DNA of 64,000 nt from Steroidobacter agaridevorans. GTDB lineage: Bacteria > Pseudomonadota > Gammaproteobacteria > Steroidobacterales > Steroidobacteraceae. This document shows positions 21,201 through 29,186 of this stretch, one piece after another. The notes below the pieces were generated by a model, which had not been told where the DNA came from, ran no database searches, and was given only the letters and a program-made list of their open reading frames with translations. The stretch's first letter is position 1, and the number at the start of each line of letters is the position of its first letter. The position numbers and the translations under genes are program-made. The stretch covers positions 185,972 through 249,971 of the forward strand of contig NZ_BLJO01000010.1 in assembly GCF_009932555.1 (NCBI RefSeq), in the 5' to 3' direction.

Positions 21201-24156
21201 CGTCGGCGGCCTGGTGCTGACTCGACTGGAAACTCGCTTCGTCTCGGTGCTGATGCGCCAGTCGAACGGCACTTATAAATACGAGTCGCGTCGCAAGGAG
21301 ACTGCTCTCGGCGATACGCCGCTGACGATTCCAGCCGCCGGTCATTCCCTGAAGCTCGTCACCGACGCGCCGGGCAATTTTGCCTACGTGGTGAAAGACG
21401 CGTCGGGTCAGCAGCTCGCTCGCTTCGACTATCAAGTCGCAGGCGAAGGCAATGTCACACGCACGTTGGAAAAGAACGCCGAGCTCGAGCTGACTTTGTC
21501 GAAGCGCGACTATGCCCCGGGCGAGGCAGTGGAAGTCTCGATTCGCGCTCCGTACGAAGGCGCCGGCTTGATCACCATCGAGCGCGAGCGTGTGTATGCG
21601 TGGAAGTGGTTCAAGACGTCGACGACCAGCTCGGTGCAGACGATCGCGTTGCCCGAGGGACTGGAAGGCAATGCATACGTCTCGGTCACGTTCGTGCGCG
21701 ACACGGGCTCGTCCGAGATCTACACCAGCCCGATGTCCTACGGCGTGCAGCCGTTCTCCATCGCGGTGGACGCGCGGCGCAATCCCGTCACTATCGAAGC
21801 GCCTGCGCTGGTGAAGCCGGGCCAGGATGTGACGTTCCGATATCGCACTGAGCGGCCGTCGCGACTGGTGTTGTTCGCGGTCGATGAAGGCATCCTGCAG
21901 GTCGCTGCGTACAAGACGCCCGATCCGCTCGGCTATTTCTTCCAGAAGCGCGCGCTCGAAGTGTCGACGACGCAGATTCTGGATCTGATCCTGCCCGAGT
22001 TCCGCCAGCTCGGCCTGGCCGCCGCACCGGGCGGCGACGCGGAAGGCTTGCTCGGCAAGCACCTCAATCCGTTCCGTCGGAAAGGCGAGAAGCCGGTGGC
22101 GTATTGGTCGGGCATCGTCGATGCGGATACGACGACGCGTGAGCTGAAGTACCCCGTGCCGGACTACTTCAATGGCACGCTGCGTGTGATGGCAGTTGCC
22201 GTAACGGACGATCGCGTCGGCGTGCACGAGAGCCGCACGTTGGTTCGTGGCGACTTCGTGTTGTCACCGAACGCGCCGACGACGGTTTCGCCGGGGGATG
22301 AGTTCGATGTGAGCGTCGGCGTGTCCAATAACGTCGAAGGCTCGGGCGCGAGCGCCACCATCGCCGTGACGTTGGAAACGGACGCCGGGCTCGAAGTCGT
22401 TGGCGAGCCGAAACAGGAAGTCGGCATCGCCGAAGGTCGCGAAGGCTCCGTGCGCTTCCGCCTGCGAGCGAAAGATGTGCCGGGTCCCGCGAACCTGAAT
22501 TTCATCGCGCGGACGGGCAATGCGAGCGGCAAGCGAAAGATCGACCTCAGCGTGCGCCCTGCGACTCCGTTCATGACCCAGTTGAGCGCGGGCGTGCTGC
22601 AGAAGGGCGAGCGCGAGATCCGCGTCGAGCGACAGATGTATCCGCATCACCGCACCCTTGAAACCGGTGCGTCGATGCTGCCGCTGCAGTTCGCGCATGG
22701 CTTTGTCGCGTATCTCTCGAACTACCCGTATGCGTGCACGGAGCAGATCGTCAGCATGTCCATGCCGGCGGTGCTGCTGACTTCGCGACCTGAGTTCGGC
22801 TATGTGAAGACTCGCGATGGCTCCGATGTTTCCTCGCTGATCGGCGAGCTGCGCTCGCGTCAGACCGAAACCGGCGCGTACAAGCTGTGGCCGGGCGGCA
22901 ATGACGTCGTCGAGTTCGTCTCGCTGTATGCCCAGCATCTGTTGCTCGAAGCCGGCGAGCGCGGGCAGGCGGTGCCGGGTGACCTGGTCGCGAATGGCAA
23001 TAACTATCTGCGCCAGGTCGCCCAGCGGGATGGCAACAATCTGACCGATGAGAGGCAGGGTGCGTATGCGATCTATCTTCTGACGCGCCAGGGTCAGCGC
23101 ATGGCGGCTGAAATTACTGCTGCTCGTAAGCGCCTTGCTGAGCGCTATCGCGGCCAGTGGGAGAAAGATCTCACTGCTGCTTGGCTGGCCGCTTCGCTGG
23201 ATCTGATGCGCCAGGATCGCGATGCGGAGAGCTTGATCTCCGGCACGCGCTTCGATGCACCGGTCGATGAGTTGTACAACGATCCGATGACGCGGGACGC
23301 GTTGTTGCTGTTCATCATCTCGCGCCACTTCCCGGAGCGGTTGAAAACCGTGCCGAGCGAAGTGTTCACGACGATGGCGAAGCGCGTCACCGATGGCTAC
23401 TACCATTCCCTGTCGGCGGGCACGACGCTGCTCGCGCTGGACGCATACGCATCGGCGACGGAAGGCGCGGAACGCAATCTCGCGATTGCGGAGGTGTTGA
23501 AGAACAAGAGCGTGCGGTCGCTAACGTTGCCGCAAGGTTTGTTCCCGACAGTGAAGTTCACGGATCAGGCCGCGGCGCTGAAGTTCACGAACAACACGAG
23601 CCTCAATGCGTACTATTTGATCGAGCAGTCCGGCTTCGACCGCAAGCCGCCGACGCAGGCGATCAAGCAGGGGCTGGAGGTGCTGCGTGAGTACACGGAC
23701 AGCAGCGGCAAGCCGATCACGTCGATCACCATGGGTCAGCAGATCGATGTGCACCTGAAGTTCCGAGGACTGAAGGAAGGCGGCTATTCCAACGTCGCGC
23801 TGGTCGATCTACTGCCGGGCGGCTTCGAGTTAGTTGTCCCGACGGACGCGGCGCAGACGCCGTTCGCTGAAGCGGTCGAAGGCGAAGAAGAAGGCGAGTA
23901 CGAGCAGGCTTATAACGGCTGGCAATGCCAGATCTGTGTTGGCAACCTGACGGCGTCGCTGCAGTACGCCGACATGCGTGAGGATCGCGTCGTGTTCTAT
24001 GCGAACGCGAACAGCGACGTTTCCGAGATCGTTTATCGGATCAAAGCAACGAACGTTGGCTCATATGTCACGCCGCCCGCCTATGGCGAGGCGATGTACG
24101 ACCGCAGCGTCGTCGGCCGCTCGGCGTCTGGGAAGCTTGAGGTGTCGCGCCCATGA
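18283..24156 (+). CDS. yfhM: Bacterial alpha-2-macroglobulin family protein (YfhM-like)
   Basis: 1957 residues. Bacterial A2Ms trap proteases in the periplasm and are usually paired with PBP1C, as here. The N-terminus has one hydrophobic segment (about 47-66) and no lipobox, so the protein is probably an inner-membrane-anchored periplasmic protein rather than the lipoprotein seen in E. coli. Macroglobulin-like domains follow, including the A2M signature around SAYIFSDRGIYRPGEEIHAG. The thioester motif is present as CTEQ, Cys1485 to Gln1488, in NYPYACTEQIVSMSMPAV, followed by an alpha/alpha toroid region. It is about 300 residues longer than E. coli YfhM (1653). Two CxxC pairs flank the molecule: Cys89/Cys92 (CYAC) and Cys1882/Cys1885 (CQIC). 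pbpC starts 48 bases downstream. Confidence 0.93.
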   Translation: MERFRAALRTIFGELNWRPPGWFAASSGAVRQGAGRLNASARANPKGAALVAAGLAVLIAGAWYGWHWYKNRPQPVLTEFAISAPGLTCYACEPPGPPNPLVVTFSASTATLERAGHPVDPKQAGIDISPAVAGQWSWDDDRTLRFQPAADWPIGQQYNVELSKKNFAASHVTLKEYEFTFQTPAFAAKLANTEFHQDPVVAGNKKVVASINFTHPVDPESFEKRVKLKMFNKVTDTIEKELSAPAFTVIYDKLKLNAFVHSAQLEVPPKAGRLQITIEPGTRAARGGNESKDTLTASVEVPGLNSLKISNLALDIVRDERNEPDQVLLINTSFSVLEKDVPPKVHVWLLPEKHPDPKLQDQFGRGRAGQPYPWTDTTFRPEVLTAQNALKLEQIPGEQEHYELHSLRYQAKPGRYLYIRIDSGLKSFGGYVLGDSVERIMQVPEFPRELSILHQGSLLSMSGEKTVSLFARNIPAVRVEIGRLLPRQLQHLVTQTSGSFGTPQFNNWAFESANITERFYDVIRLETGDPGKAQYEAVDLGKYLDDAGDRRGVFLFRVQAWNPDNDQPLSYAPEAWNQTLGAQLADARVIVVTDLGLVVKRSVDGSQDVFVQSIATGAPIAGASVEIIGRNGLPVLTETSDGDGHVRFPELRSFQREKSPVLYLARRGGDSSFLPLDQRGRSLDLSRFDIGGVESAAERTALSAYIFSDRGIYRPGEEIHAGALVRNQEWTGRMSDVPLRLEVTDPQGTVIRRETFRPGPAGFGEIRQPTKETSPTGTYTLSLSIVRDQYSADLIGSTTVQVRDFQPDRLRMKATFSATSADGWVSPDDLEAHIQLENLFGTPAENRRIVSNLTLTPSIPSFRAYPDYRFHDPQYARDGFSEQLEDATTDAQGKTTLSLNLQRFAKATYRVHLVSQGFEADGGRGVTAEAAQLVSNMPYLVGYKPDGELGYLSRNGERTVNLIAIDPKAQRTDVGGLVLTRLETRFVSVLMRQSNGTYKYESRRKETALGDTPLTIPAAGHSLKLVTDAPGNFAYVVKDASGQQLARFDYQVAGEGNVTRTLEKNAELELTLSKRDYAPGEAVEVSIRAPYEGAGLITIERERVYAWKWFKTSTTSSVQTIALPEGLEGNAYVSVTFVRDTGSSEIYTSPMSYGVQPFSIAVDARRNPVTIEAPALVKPGQDVTFRYRTERPSRLVLFAVDEGILQVAAYKTPDPLGYFFQKRALEVSTTQILDLILPEFRQLGLAAAPGGDAEGLLGKHLNPFRRKGEKPVAYWSGIVDADTTTRELKYPVPDYFNGTLRVMAVAVTDDRVGVHESRTLVRGDFVLSPNAPTTVSPGDEFDVSVGVSNNVEGSGASATIAVTLETDAGLEVVGEPKQEVGIAEGREGSVRFRLRAKDVPGPANLNFIARTGNASGKRKIDLSVRPATPFMTQLSAGVLQKGEREIRVERQMYPHHRTLETGASMLPLQFAHGFVAYLSNYPYACTEQIVSMSMPAVLLTSRPEFGYVKTRDGSDVSSLIGELRSRQTETGAYKLWPGGNDVVEFVSLYAQHLLLEAGERGQAVPGDLVANGNNYLRQVAQRDGNNLTDERQGAYAIYLLTRQGQRMAAEITAARKRLAERYRGQWEKDLTAAWLAASLDLMRQDRDAESLISGTRFDAPVDELYNDPMTRDALLLFIISRHFPERLKTVPSEVFTTMAKRVTDGYYHSLSAGTTLLALDAYASATEGAERNLAIAEVLKNKSVRSLTLPQGLFPTVKFTDQAAALKFTNNTSLNAYYLIEQSGFDRKPPTQAIKQGLEVLREYTDSSGKPITSITMGQQIDVHLKFRGLKEGGYSNVALVDLLPGGFELVVPTDAAQTPFAEAVEGEEEGEYEQAYNGWQCQICVGNLTASLQYADMREDRVVFYANANSDVSEIVYRIKATNVGSYVTPPAYGEAMYDRSVVGRSASGKLEVSRP

Positions 24157-24204
24157 AGCAAAGCGGCCTCGGCGGCTCGCAGCGGGCGCTAGGAGTCAGC
24201 TGAC

Positions 24205-26523
24205 ATGCGCTGGCGGCTCGTCCTCATTGCTGGAATCGTGGCGGTCGTCGCAGCGGCGACGCTCGTCACGGTTCGGCTGTGGCCGCGAGAGCCGCTGGTG
24301 GAGAAGATCGCGTCCTCGACGGCTATCTTCGATCGGCAAGGTCGGCTGCTGCGGCTGACGTTGGCGAGCGATCATCAGTATCGCCTCTGGACATCGCTCG
24401 AAGACATCTCGCCCGAGTTGATCGAAGCGCTGCTTCTCCACGAAGACCAGCACTTCTACTGGCACCCGGGCTTCAATGCCGCATCGTTGGTCCGCGCCGC
24501 AGTCTCCAGCTACTCGGGTGGCCCGCGAGTAGGCGGCTCGACGATCACGATGCAGCTGGCCCGTCTGATGTACGGGCTGAACACTCGAACCATCAGCGGC
24601 AAACTTCAGCAGATCTTCCGCGCGCTTCAATTGGAACTCTGCTACTCGAAGCGAGATCTCCTCGAAGCCCATCTGAACCTGATGCCTTATGGAGGAAACA
24701 TCCAAGGCGTCGGTGCAGCGAGCCTGATCTATTTCGATAAGCCGGCGAAGCGACTCGGGCTATCCGAAGCACTGACTCTCGTCCTCATCCCACAATCCCC
24801 CGCGCGGCGCGCACCCTCGCTCGATGAGCCTGCCGACCTCCGCGAAGCTCGCATGCGCCTTTTTTCCCGTTGGGTCGAAGAACATCCCGACGCAGCCCAC
24901 TCCGCAGACTACATCGCCACGCCGTTGCGTTACGCCTCGCTGCGTGACCTGCCCTTCGCCGCGCCTCACTTCACGAACGCGATCCTGCAGCGGCCGCGAC
25001 CCGCATCGATTCATTCGGTAAACACAACGCTCGATCTCCGGACACAGAAAACACTCGAGCGCGTCATCGCAACCTACGTTCGCGAGCACAGCCCCATCGG
25101 CATGCACAACGCCGCCGCGATGCTCGTCGACTATCGCGATCTCTCGGTGCGCGCGATGATCGGCTCGGCCGACTTCTTCGACTCGAAGATCGAAGGCCAG
25201 GTGAACGGCACGCTGGCCAAGCGCTCGCCCGGCTCGGCGCTGAAACCTTTCATCTACGCATTGGCCATCGACCAGGGCGTGATCCATCCGCAAACGGTGC
25301 TGAAGGACACGCCGACCGCCTTCGGCCCGTTCAATCCTGAAAACTTCGACGGCCGCTTCGTCGGCCCGATCACCGCGCGTGAAGCGTTGATCCGTTCTCG
25401 TAACGTGCCGGCGCTCACGCTCGCCTCGCAGCTGTCGACGCCATCGTTCTATCAATTCCTGCGCAGCGCCGGCGTCACCCGCATGGCAAGCGAGAAACAC
25501 TACGGCCTCGCGCTGACACTGGGCGGCGGCGAAGTGACGATGGAAGAAACCGCGACGCTGTACACCATGTTGGCGAATCGCGGTCGCCTCGCTCCGCTGC
25601 GCTATCTTGCCGACGAGCCGCAAAGCGAAGGCATTCGCATGCTGTCCGAAGAAGCGAGCTTCATGACCTTGGACATGCTTCGCTCGGCGCCGCGGCCGGA
25701 AGATTCGTTCGCGCGCCGTCGCAGCGGTGTTCAGGCCGCGTGGAAAACCGGCACATCGTGGGGTTTTCGCGATGCCTGGACCGCCGGCACCTTCGGTCCT
25801 TACGTCCTGGTCGTGTGGGTCGGCAACTTCGACGGCCGCGGCAATCCCGCGTTCGTCGGTGTGGAAGCAGCGGCGCCGCTGTTCTTCCGGCTGCTCGACG
25901 CGCTCGCCGCTCAGGAGAAGCTGGTCGAACCGATTTATCGCCAGCCGCCGCGCATGGAACGAGTCGAGGTCTGCAGCGCCTCGGGCGACCTGCCCAACTC
26001 GGAGTGTCCGCAGGTCGTAAGCACTTGGTATATCCCGGGCGTGTCACCGATTCGCGTGAGTCAGATCCATCGTCGCGTGTGGATCGATACGCGAACGGGC
26101 GAGCAGGCGTGTCCGCCTTACGATCCGACGCATACACGCAGCGAGGTCTATGAATTCTGGCCCACTGACCTGCTGCAATTGTTCGCCCACGCCGGCATGC
26201 CTCGTCGGCGCCCGCCGCCGCCGGCGGATTGCCAACGGGATGTTCCCAGCGGCACCGCGCCGCAGATTACATCCCCCGTGATCGCTGTGACTTACACCGT
26301 GCGCAGCGGTCGCGTCGGCAGCGAGACGATTCCACTGGCCGCCAACGCGGATAGCGAAGTGCGGCGCCTGCATTGGTTCGTCGATGAAAGTTACGTCGGT
26401 ACCGGCACGCCCGGCATCGCGATCGGCTGGCACCCGTCACGTGCCGGTCATTACATGGTGCGCACGGTAGACGATCGAGGCCGGGCCGACAGCCGGGAGC
26501 TGGTCGTGGAGCTGGTTCGCTAG
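24205..26523 (+). CDS. pbpC: Penicillin-binding protein 1C
   Basis: 772 residues, a bifunctional class A PBP. A signal anchor (about 5-25) is followed by the GT51 glycosyltransferase domain with the catalytic Glu80 in LLLHEDQHFYWHPG and the motif GGSTITMQLARLMYG. The transpeptidase domain has SxxK at Ser344-Lys347 (SPGSALKPF), SxN in IRSRNVPAL and KTG at Lys514 (AAWKTGTSWGFRDAW). The end matches the BiPBP_C domain typical of PbpC (residues about 680-772). A good ribosome site (AGGAG) lies upstream of the ATG. The yfhM-pbpC pair is conserved: PBP1C is thought to repair peptidoglycan while A2M inactivates proteases entering through the breach (published hypothesis, not shown here). Confidence 0.95.
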   Translation: MRWRLVLIAGIVAVVAAATLVTVRLWPREPLVEKIASSTAIFDRQGRLLRLTLASDHQYRLWTSLEDISPELIEALLLHEDQHFYWHPGFNAASLVRAAVSSYSGGPRVGGSTITMQLARLMYGLNTRTISGKLQQIFRALQLELCYSKRDLLEAHLNLMPYGGNIQGVGAASLIYFDKPAKRLGLSEALTLVLIPQSPARRAPSLDEPADLREARMRLFSRWVEEHPDAAHSADYIATPLRYASLRDLPFAAPHFTNAILQRPRPASIHSVNTTLDLRTQKTLERVIATYVREHSPIGMHNAAAMLVDYRDLSVRAMIGSADFFDSKIEGQVNGTLAKRSPGSALKPFIYALAIDQGVIHPQTVLKDTPTAFGPFNPENFDGRFVGPITAREALIRSRNVPALTLASQLSTPSFYQFLRSAGVTRMASEKHYGLALTLGGGEVTMEETATLYTMLANRGRLAPLRYLADEPQSEGIRMLSEEASFMTLDMLRSAPRPEDSFARRRSGVQAAWKTGTSWGFRDAWTAGTFGPYVLVVWVGNFDGRGNPAFVGVEAAAPLFFRLLDALAAQEKLVEPIYRQPPRMERVEVCSASGDLPNSECPQVVSTWYIPGVSPIRVSQIHRRVWIDTRTGEQACPPYDPTHTRSEVYEFWPTDLLQLFAHAGMPRRRPPPPADCQRDVPSGTAPQITSPVIAVTYTVRSGRVGSETIPLAANADSEVRRLHWFVDESYVGTGTPGIAIGWHPSRAGHYMVRTVDDRGRADSRELVVELVR

Positions 26524-26615
26524 TCCGTTCCATCGAGAGAACTGATCGACGAGTCGGGCGGAGCGGTTACTATTGAACGCTCTCGCATCCATCGACCCCA
26601 GGTAACCCCTAGCGC

Positions 26616-28370
26616 ATGCATCATCAATCCGAGCTGATTGCCCTGATCGCCATGGGCTTCGTGCTGGCCATGGGATTCGGGTTCCTCGCCTCCAGGCTGC
26701 GCATGCCGCCGCTGGTCGGTTATCTGGTCGCAGGAATTGCAATCGGCCCGTTCACGCCGGGCTTCGTCGCCGACGCGGGTCTGGCGGGCCAGCTGGCGGA
26801 GATCGGCGTGATCCTGCTGATGTTCGGGGTCGGCCTGCACTTCTCCATCGGCACGCTGCTCAAGGTGCGCAACATCGCGTTGCCCGGCGCGGTCGTGCAG
26901 ATCGCGGTGGCGACCGTCATCGGCTTGGGGCTGGCGCGTCTGTGGGATTGGAGCACGACGTCGGGCGTCGTGTTCGGTTTGGCGCTGTCGGTCGCCAGCA
27001 CTGTGGTGTTGTTACGAGCGCTCGAACAACGCAACGAGCTGGATACCGAGCAGGGTCGTATCGCTGTGGGCTGGCTGGTCGTCGAAGACCTGGCCATGGT
27101 GCTGGCGTTGGTGTTCCTGCCCGCGCTCGCGCACACCGGCGATGCGGCCGGCGAAACCAGCTTGCTCATGAGCCTCGGTTTGACGACGTTGAAGGTCGCG
27201 ATGTTCGTGGCGCTGATGCTGGTCGGTGGCCGACGCGTCGTGCCCTGGTTGCTGGCGCAGATTGCGCGAACCGGTTCTCGCGAGCTGTTCACGTTGGCGG
27301 TGTTGGCGATTGCGTTGGGCATCGCTTACGGATCGGCCATGCTGTTCGATGTGTCCTTCGCGCTCGGTGCGTTCTTCGCGGGCGTGATGCTGGCCGAGTC
27401 GGACCTGAGCCATCAGGCAGCGGAGAATTCGCTGCCGCTGCAGGATGCGTTCGCAGTGATGTTCTTCGTGTCGGTCGGCATGTTGTTCGACCCCATGGTG
27501 ATCCTGCGTCAGCCGCTGGATCTGCTCGGGGTGTTGTTCGTCATTCTGATCGGCAAATCGGTGGCCGCGTTCGCCATCGTGCTGGCGTTCGGCTACGCCG
27601 TGCGCACGGCGCTGACGATTTCGGCCAGCCTGGCGCAGATCGGTGAGTTCTCGTTCATTCTCGCCGGCCTGGGCGTCGGGCTCGGCTTGCTGCCGCCCGA
27701 AGGCCGCGATCTGATTCTTGCCGGCGCCTTGCTGTCGATCACTTTGAACCCCTTCGCCTTCGCGACCATCGAGCCGATCGCGCGTTGGGTGAACGAGCGG
27801 CCCAAGCTGCTCGCGTTCTTCACTCGCAAGGAGGGCAAGCATTCGGCGCTGCCGCCGGATCACAAAGTTTCCAATCTGCGCAATCACGCGGTGATCGTCG
27901 GTTACGGCCGCGTCGGCAGTGTCGTCGGCCATGGGTTGCAGGCGCAGGGGCTCGAATACGTCGTCATCGAGATGAGCCGTCGCGTCGTCGATCAACTGCG
28001 TGAAGACAAGATCACTGCGGTATATGGCGACGCCACCGCTCATGGCGTGCTCGATCTCGCCCAGATCGAACATGCGCGCTTGCTGGTGATTGCATCACCC
28101 GATGGCTTCCACGCCCGCCGCATCCTCGAGCTCGCCCGTGCGAAGAATCCGAAGATCGCGGTGGTGGTGCGTACTCACAGCTCCTCGGAGCTGAAATATC
28201 TCATTCGCCAGGGCGTGGACCGCGCCGTCATGGGCGAACTCGAGCTGGCGCTGGAAATGACCGATTACGCCCTGCGCAGCCTCGGCGTGTCCGAAGAGCG
28301 GTGCAAGCTGCTTACGCAGTGGCTCAGAAACGAAGGCGTGTCGGGGAATCCGAAAGATCCGGGGGCGTGA
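26616..28370 (+). CDS. ybaL: Monovalent cation:proton antiporter-2 family, YbaL/RosB-like
   Basis: 584 residues (E. coli YbaL 558). About 12 membrane segments make up the Na_H_exchanger domain; VGLHFSIGTLLKVRNIALPG, LALSVASTVVLLRALE and DVSFALGAFFAGVMLAESDLSHQ are CPA2 signatures. A cytoplasmic TrkA-N/RCK domain follows from about residue 425 (VIVGYGRVGSVVGHGL, then VIEMSRRVVDQLR and TAVYGDATAHGVLDLAQIEHA), which binds a dinucleotide and gates transport. The likely function is potassium/proton exchange in pH or electrophile stress; the ion is inferred. It follows pbpC by 92 bases and is convergent with the DUF4261 gene, three bases away. Confidence 0.92.
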   Translation: MHHQSELIALIAMGFVLAMGFGFLASRLRMPPLVGYLVAGIAIGPFTPGFVADAGLAGQLAEIGVILLMFGVGLHFSIGTLLKVRNIALPGAVVQIAVATVIGLGLARLWDWSTTSGVVFGLALSVASTVVLLRALEQRNELDTEQGRIAVGWLVVEDLAMVLALVFLPALAHTGDAAGETSLLMSLGLTTLKVAMFVALMLVGGRRVVPWLLAQIARTGSRELFTLAVLAIALGIAYGSAMLFDVSFALGAFFAGVMLAESDLSHQAAENSLPLQDAFAVMFFVSVGMLFDPMVILRQPLDLLGVLFVILIGKSVAAFAIVLAFGYAVRTALTISASLAQIGEFSFILAGLGVGLGLLPPEGRDLILAGALLSITLNPFAFATIEPIARWVNERPKLLAFFTRKEGKHSALPPDHKVSNLRNHAVIVGYGRVGSVVGHGLQAQGLEYVVIEMSRRVVDQLREDKITAVYGDATAHGVLDLAQIEHARLLVIASPDGFHARRILELARAKNPKIAVVVRTHSSSELKYLIRQGVDRAVMGELELALEMTDYALRSLGVSEERCKLLTQWLRNEGVSGNPKDPGA

Positions 28371-28373
28371 GGC

Positions 28374-29153
28374 TCACCAGAGCTTCCACCAAGGCTTCGC
28401 CTGCGCCTCATACTGAAGCCGCATCACGCGCTTGTCATTCCCGAAGGCCGAGTCGGAATAGATAACGCGGATTTTCTCGCGCGCATCTTCACCGATCGTA
28501 TCTCCGTCGCGGATTACGGGGCCGTTCTGCAGTAGATAGCGGGCCACGCCTTGCAGGCGGTCACGCAGGTCGCCGGGTTTCTCGGGCGATTCCTGTGTTT
28601 CGAGTTCCATGTGACCCAATGCTTCCATGCCTTGAGTGAAGCCGCCGCTGACCGTCTTCGTCTGCCAGCCCACGCGAAAATCGACCCAGATGTCCAGCGG
28701 CGGTCCGAGAGGCAGCACCTGCTCGGCGAAATCGAGGAAGATCTGTTTGGGAATGACCAAGGTCGCGTTGCCCCAGTACACGCCCATTGCAGCATCGCAG
28801 GCGGCCAGCACGGCGGCGGTCGTTTTTGTGAGCAGAGTCGACTGCTCGATTTCGTTCTGCTCGCTCAGCAGCGTCACGAGGATGTGACATTCGTGACGCT
28901 GGACCTCTTCGGTGGCGTCCTTCCAAAGGAGGCTGGTCGCGCACGGCCCTTCCAGCTCGGACCAGGGAATGGGCGCCGGCATATGCGCGAGCATCACCGT
29001 ACCCTCCGTCAGCTTGAAGGATGGAACGCCCCCTTCATTGGACTCCAAGGACGCGCCGAGGTCAGGGTAGCGCTGCCGCAGCTCGCGCTCGATCGCCGAG
29101 GCAGGCAGTTCGCACGACTCACGAAGCAGGATCATCGAAATCATCACGGACAT
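28374..29153 (-). CDS. DUF4261 domain-containing protein
   Basis: 259 residues, soluble, acidic, without signal peptide. The central part (HECHILVTLLSEQNEIEQSTLLTK through ACDAAMGVYWGNATLVIPK and PPLDIWVDFRVGWQTKTVSGG) matches the pattern I associate with DUF4261, a family of unknown function found in many bacteria and sometimes next to toxin-immunity or secretion genes. The C-terminus ends in Trp-Trp-Lys-Leu-Trp. It is the last gene of a minus-strand run that includes the degenerate M48 protein (33-base gap) and glpK. Two early Met codons make the exact start uncertain by a few residues; no strong ribosome site is visible for the first. The function is unknown. Confidence 0.72.
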   Translation of the reverse strand: MSVMISMILLRESCELPASAIERELRQRYPDLGASLESNEGGVPSFKLTEGTVMLAHMPAPIPWSELEGPCATSLLWKDATEEVQRHECHILVTLLSEQNEIEQSTLLTKTTAAVLAACDAAMGVYWGNATLVIPKQIFLDFAEQVLPLGPPLDIWVDFRVGWQTKTVSGGFTQGMEALGHMELETQESPEKPGDLRDRLQGVARYLLQNGPVIRDGDTIGEDAREKIRVIYSDSAFGNDKRVMRLQYEAQAKPWWKLW

Positions 29154-29186
29154 AGGTCGGACCTGAAGTGACGAAACGAACCGACT

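Noticed and set aside
19561-22227. An 888-codon minus-strand open frame opposite the alpha-2-macroglobulin gene
   Set aside because: Antisense shadow of a conserved gene with skewed amino-acid content.
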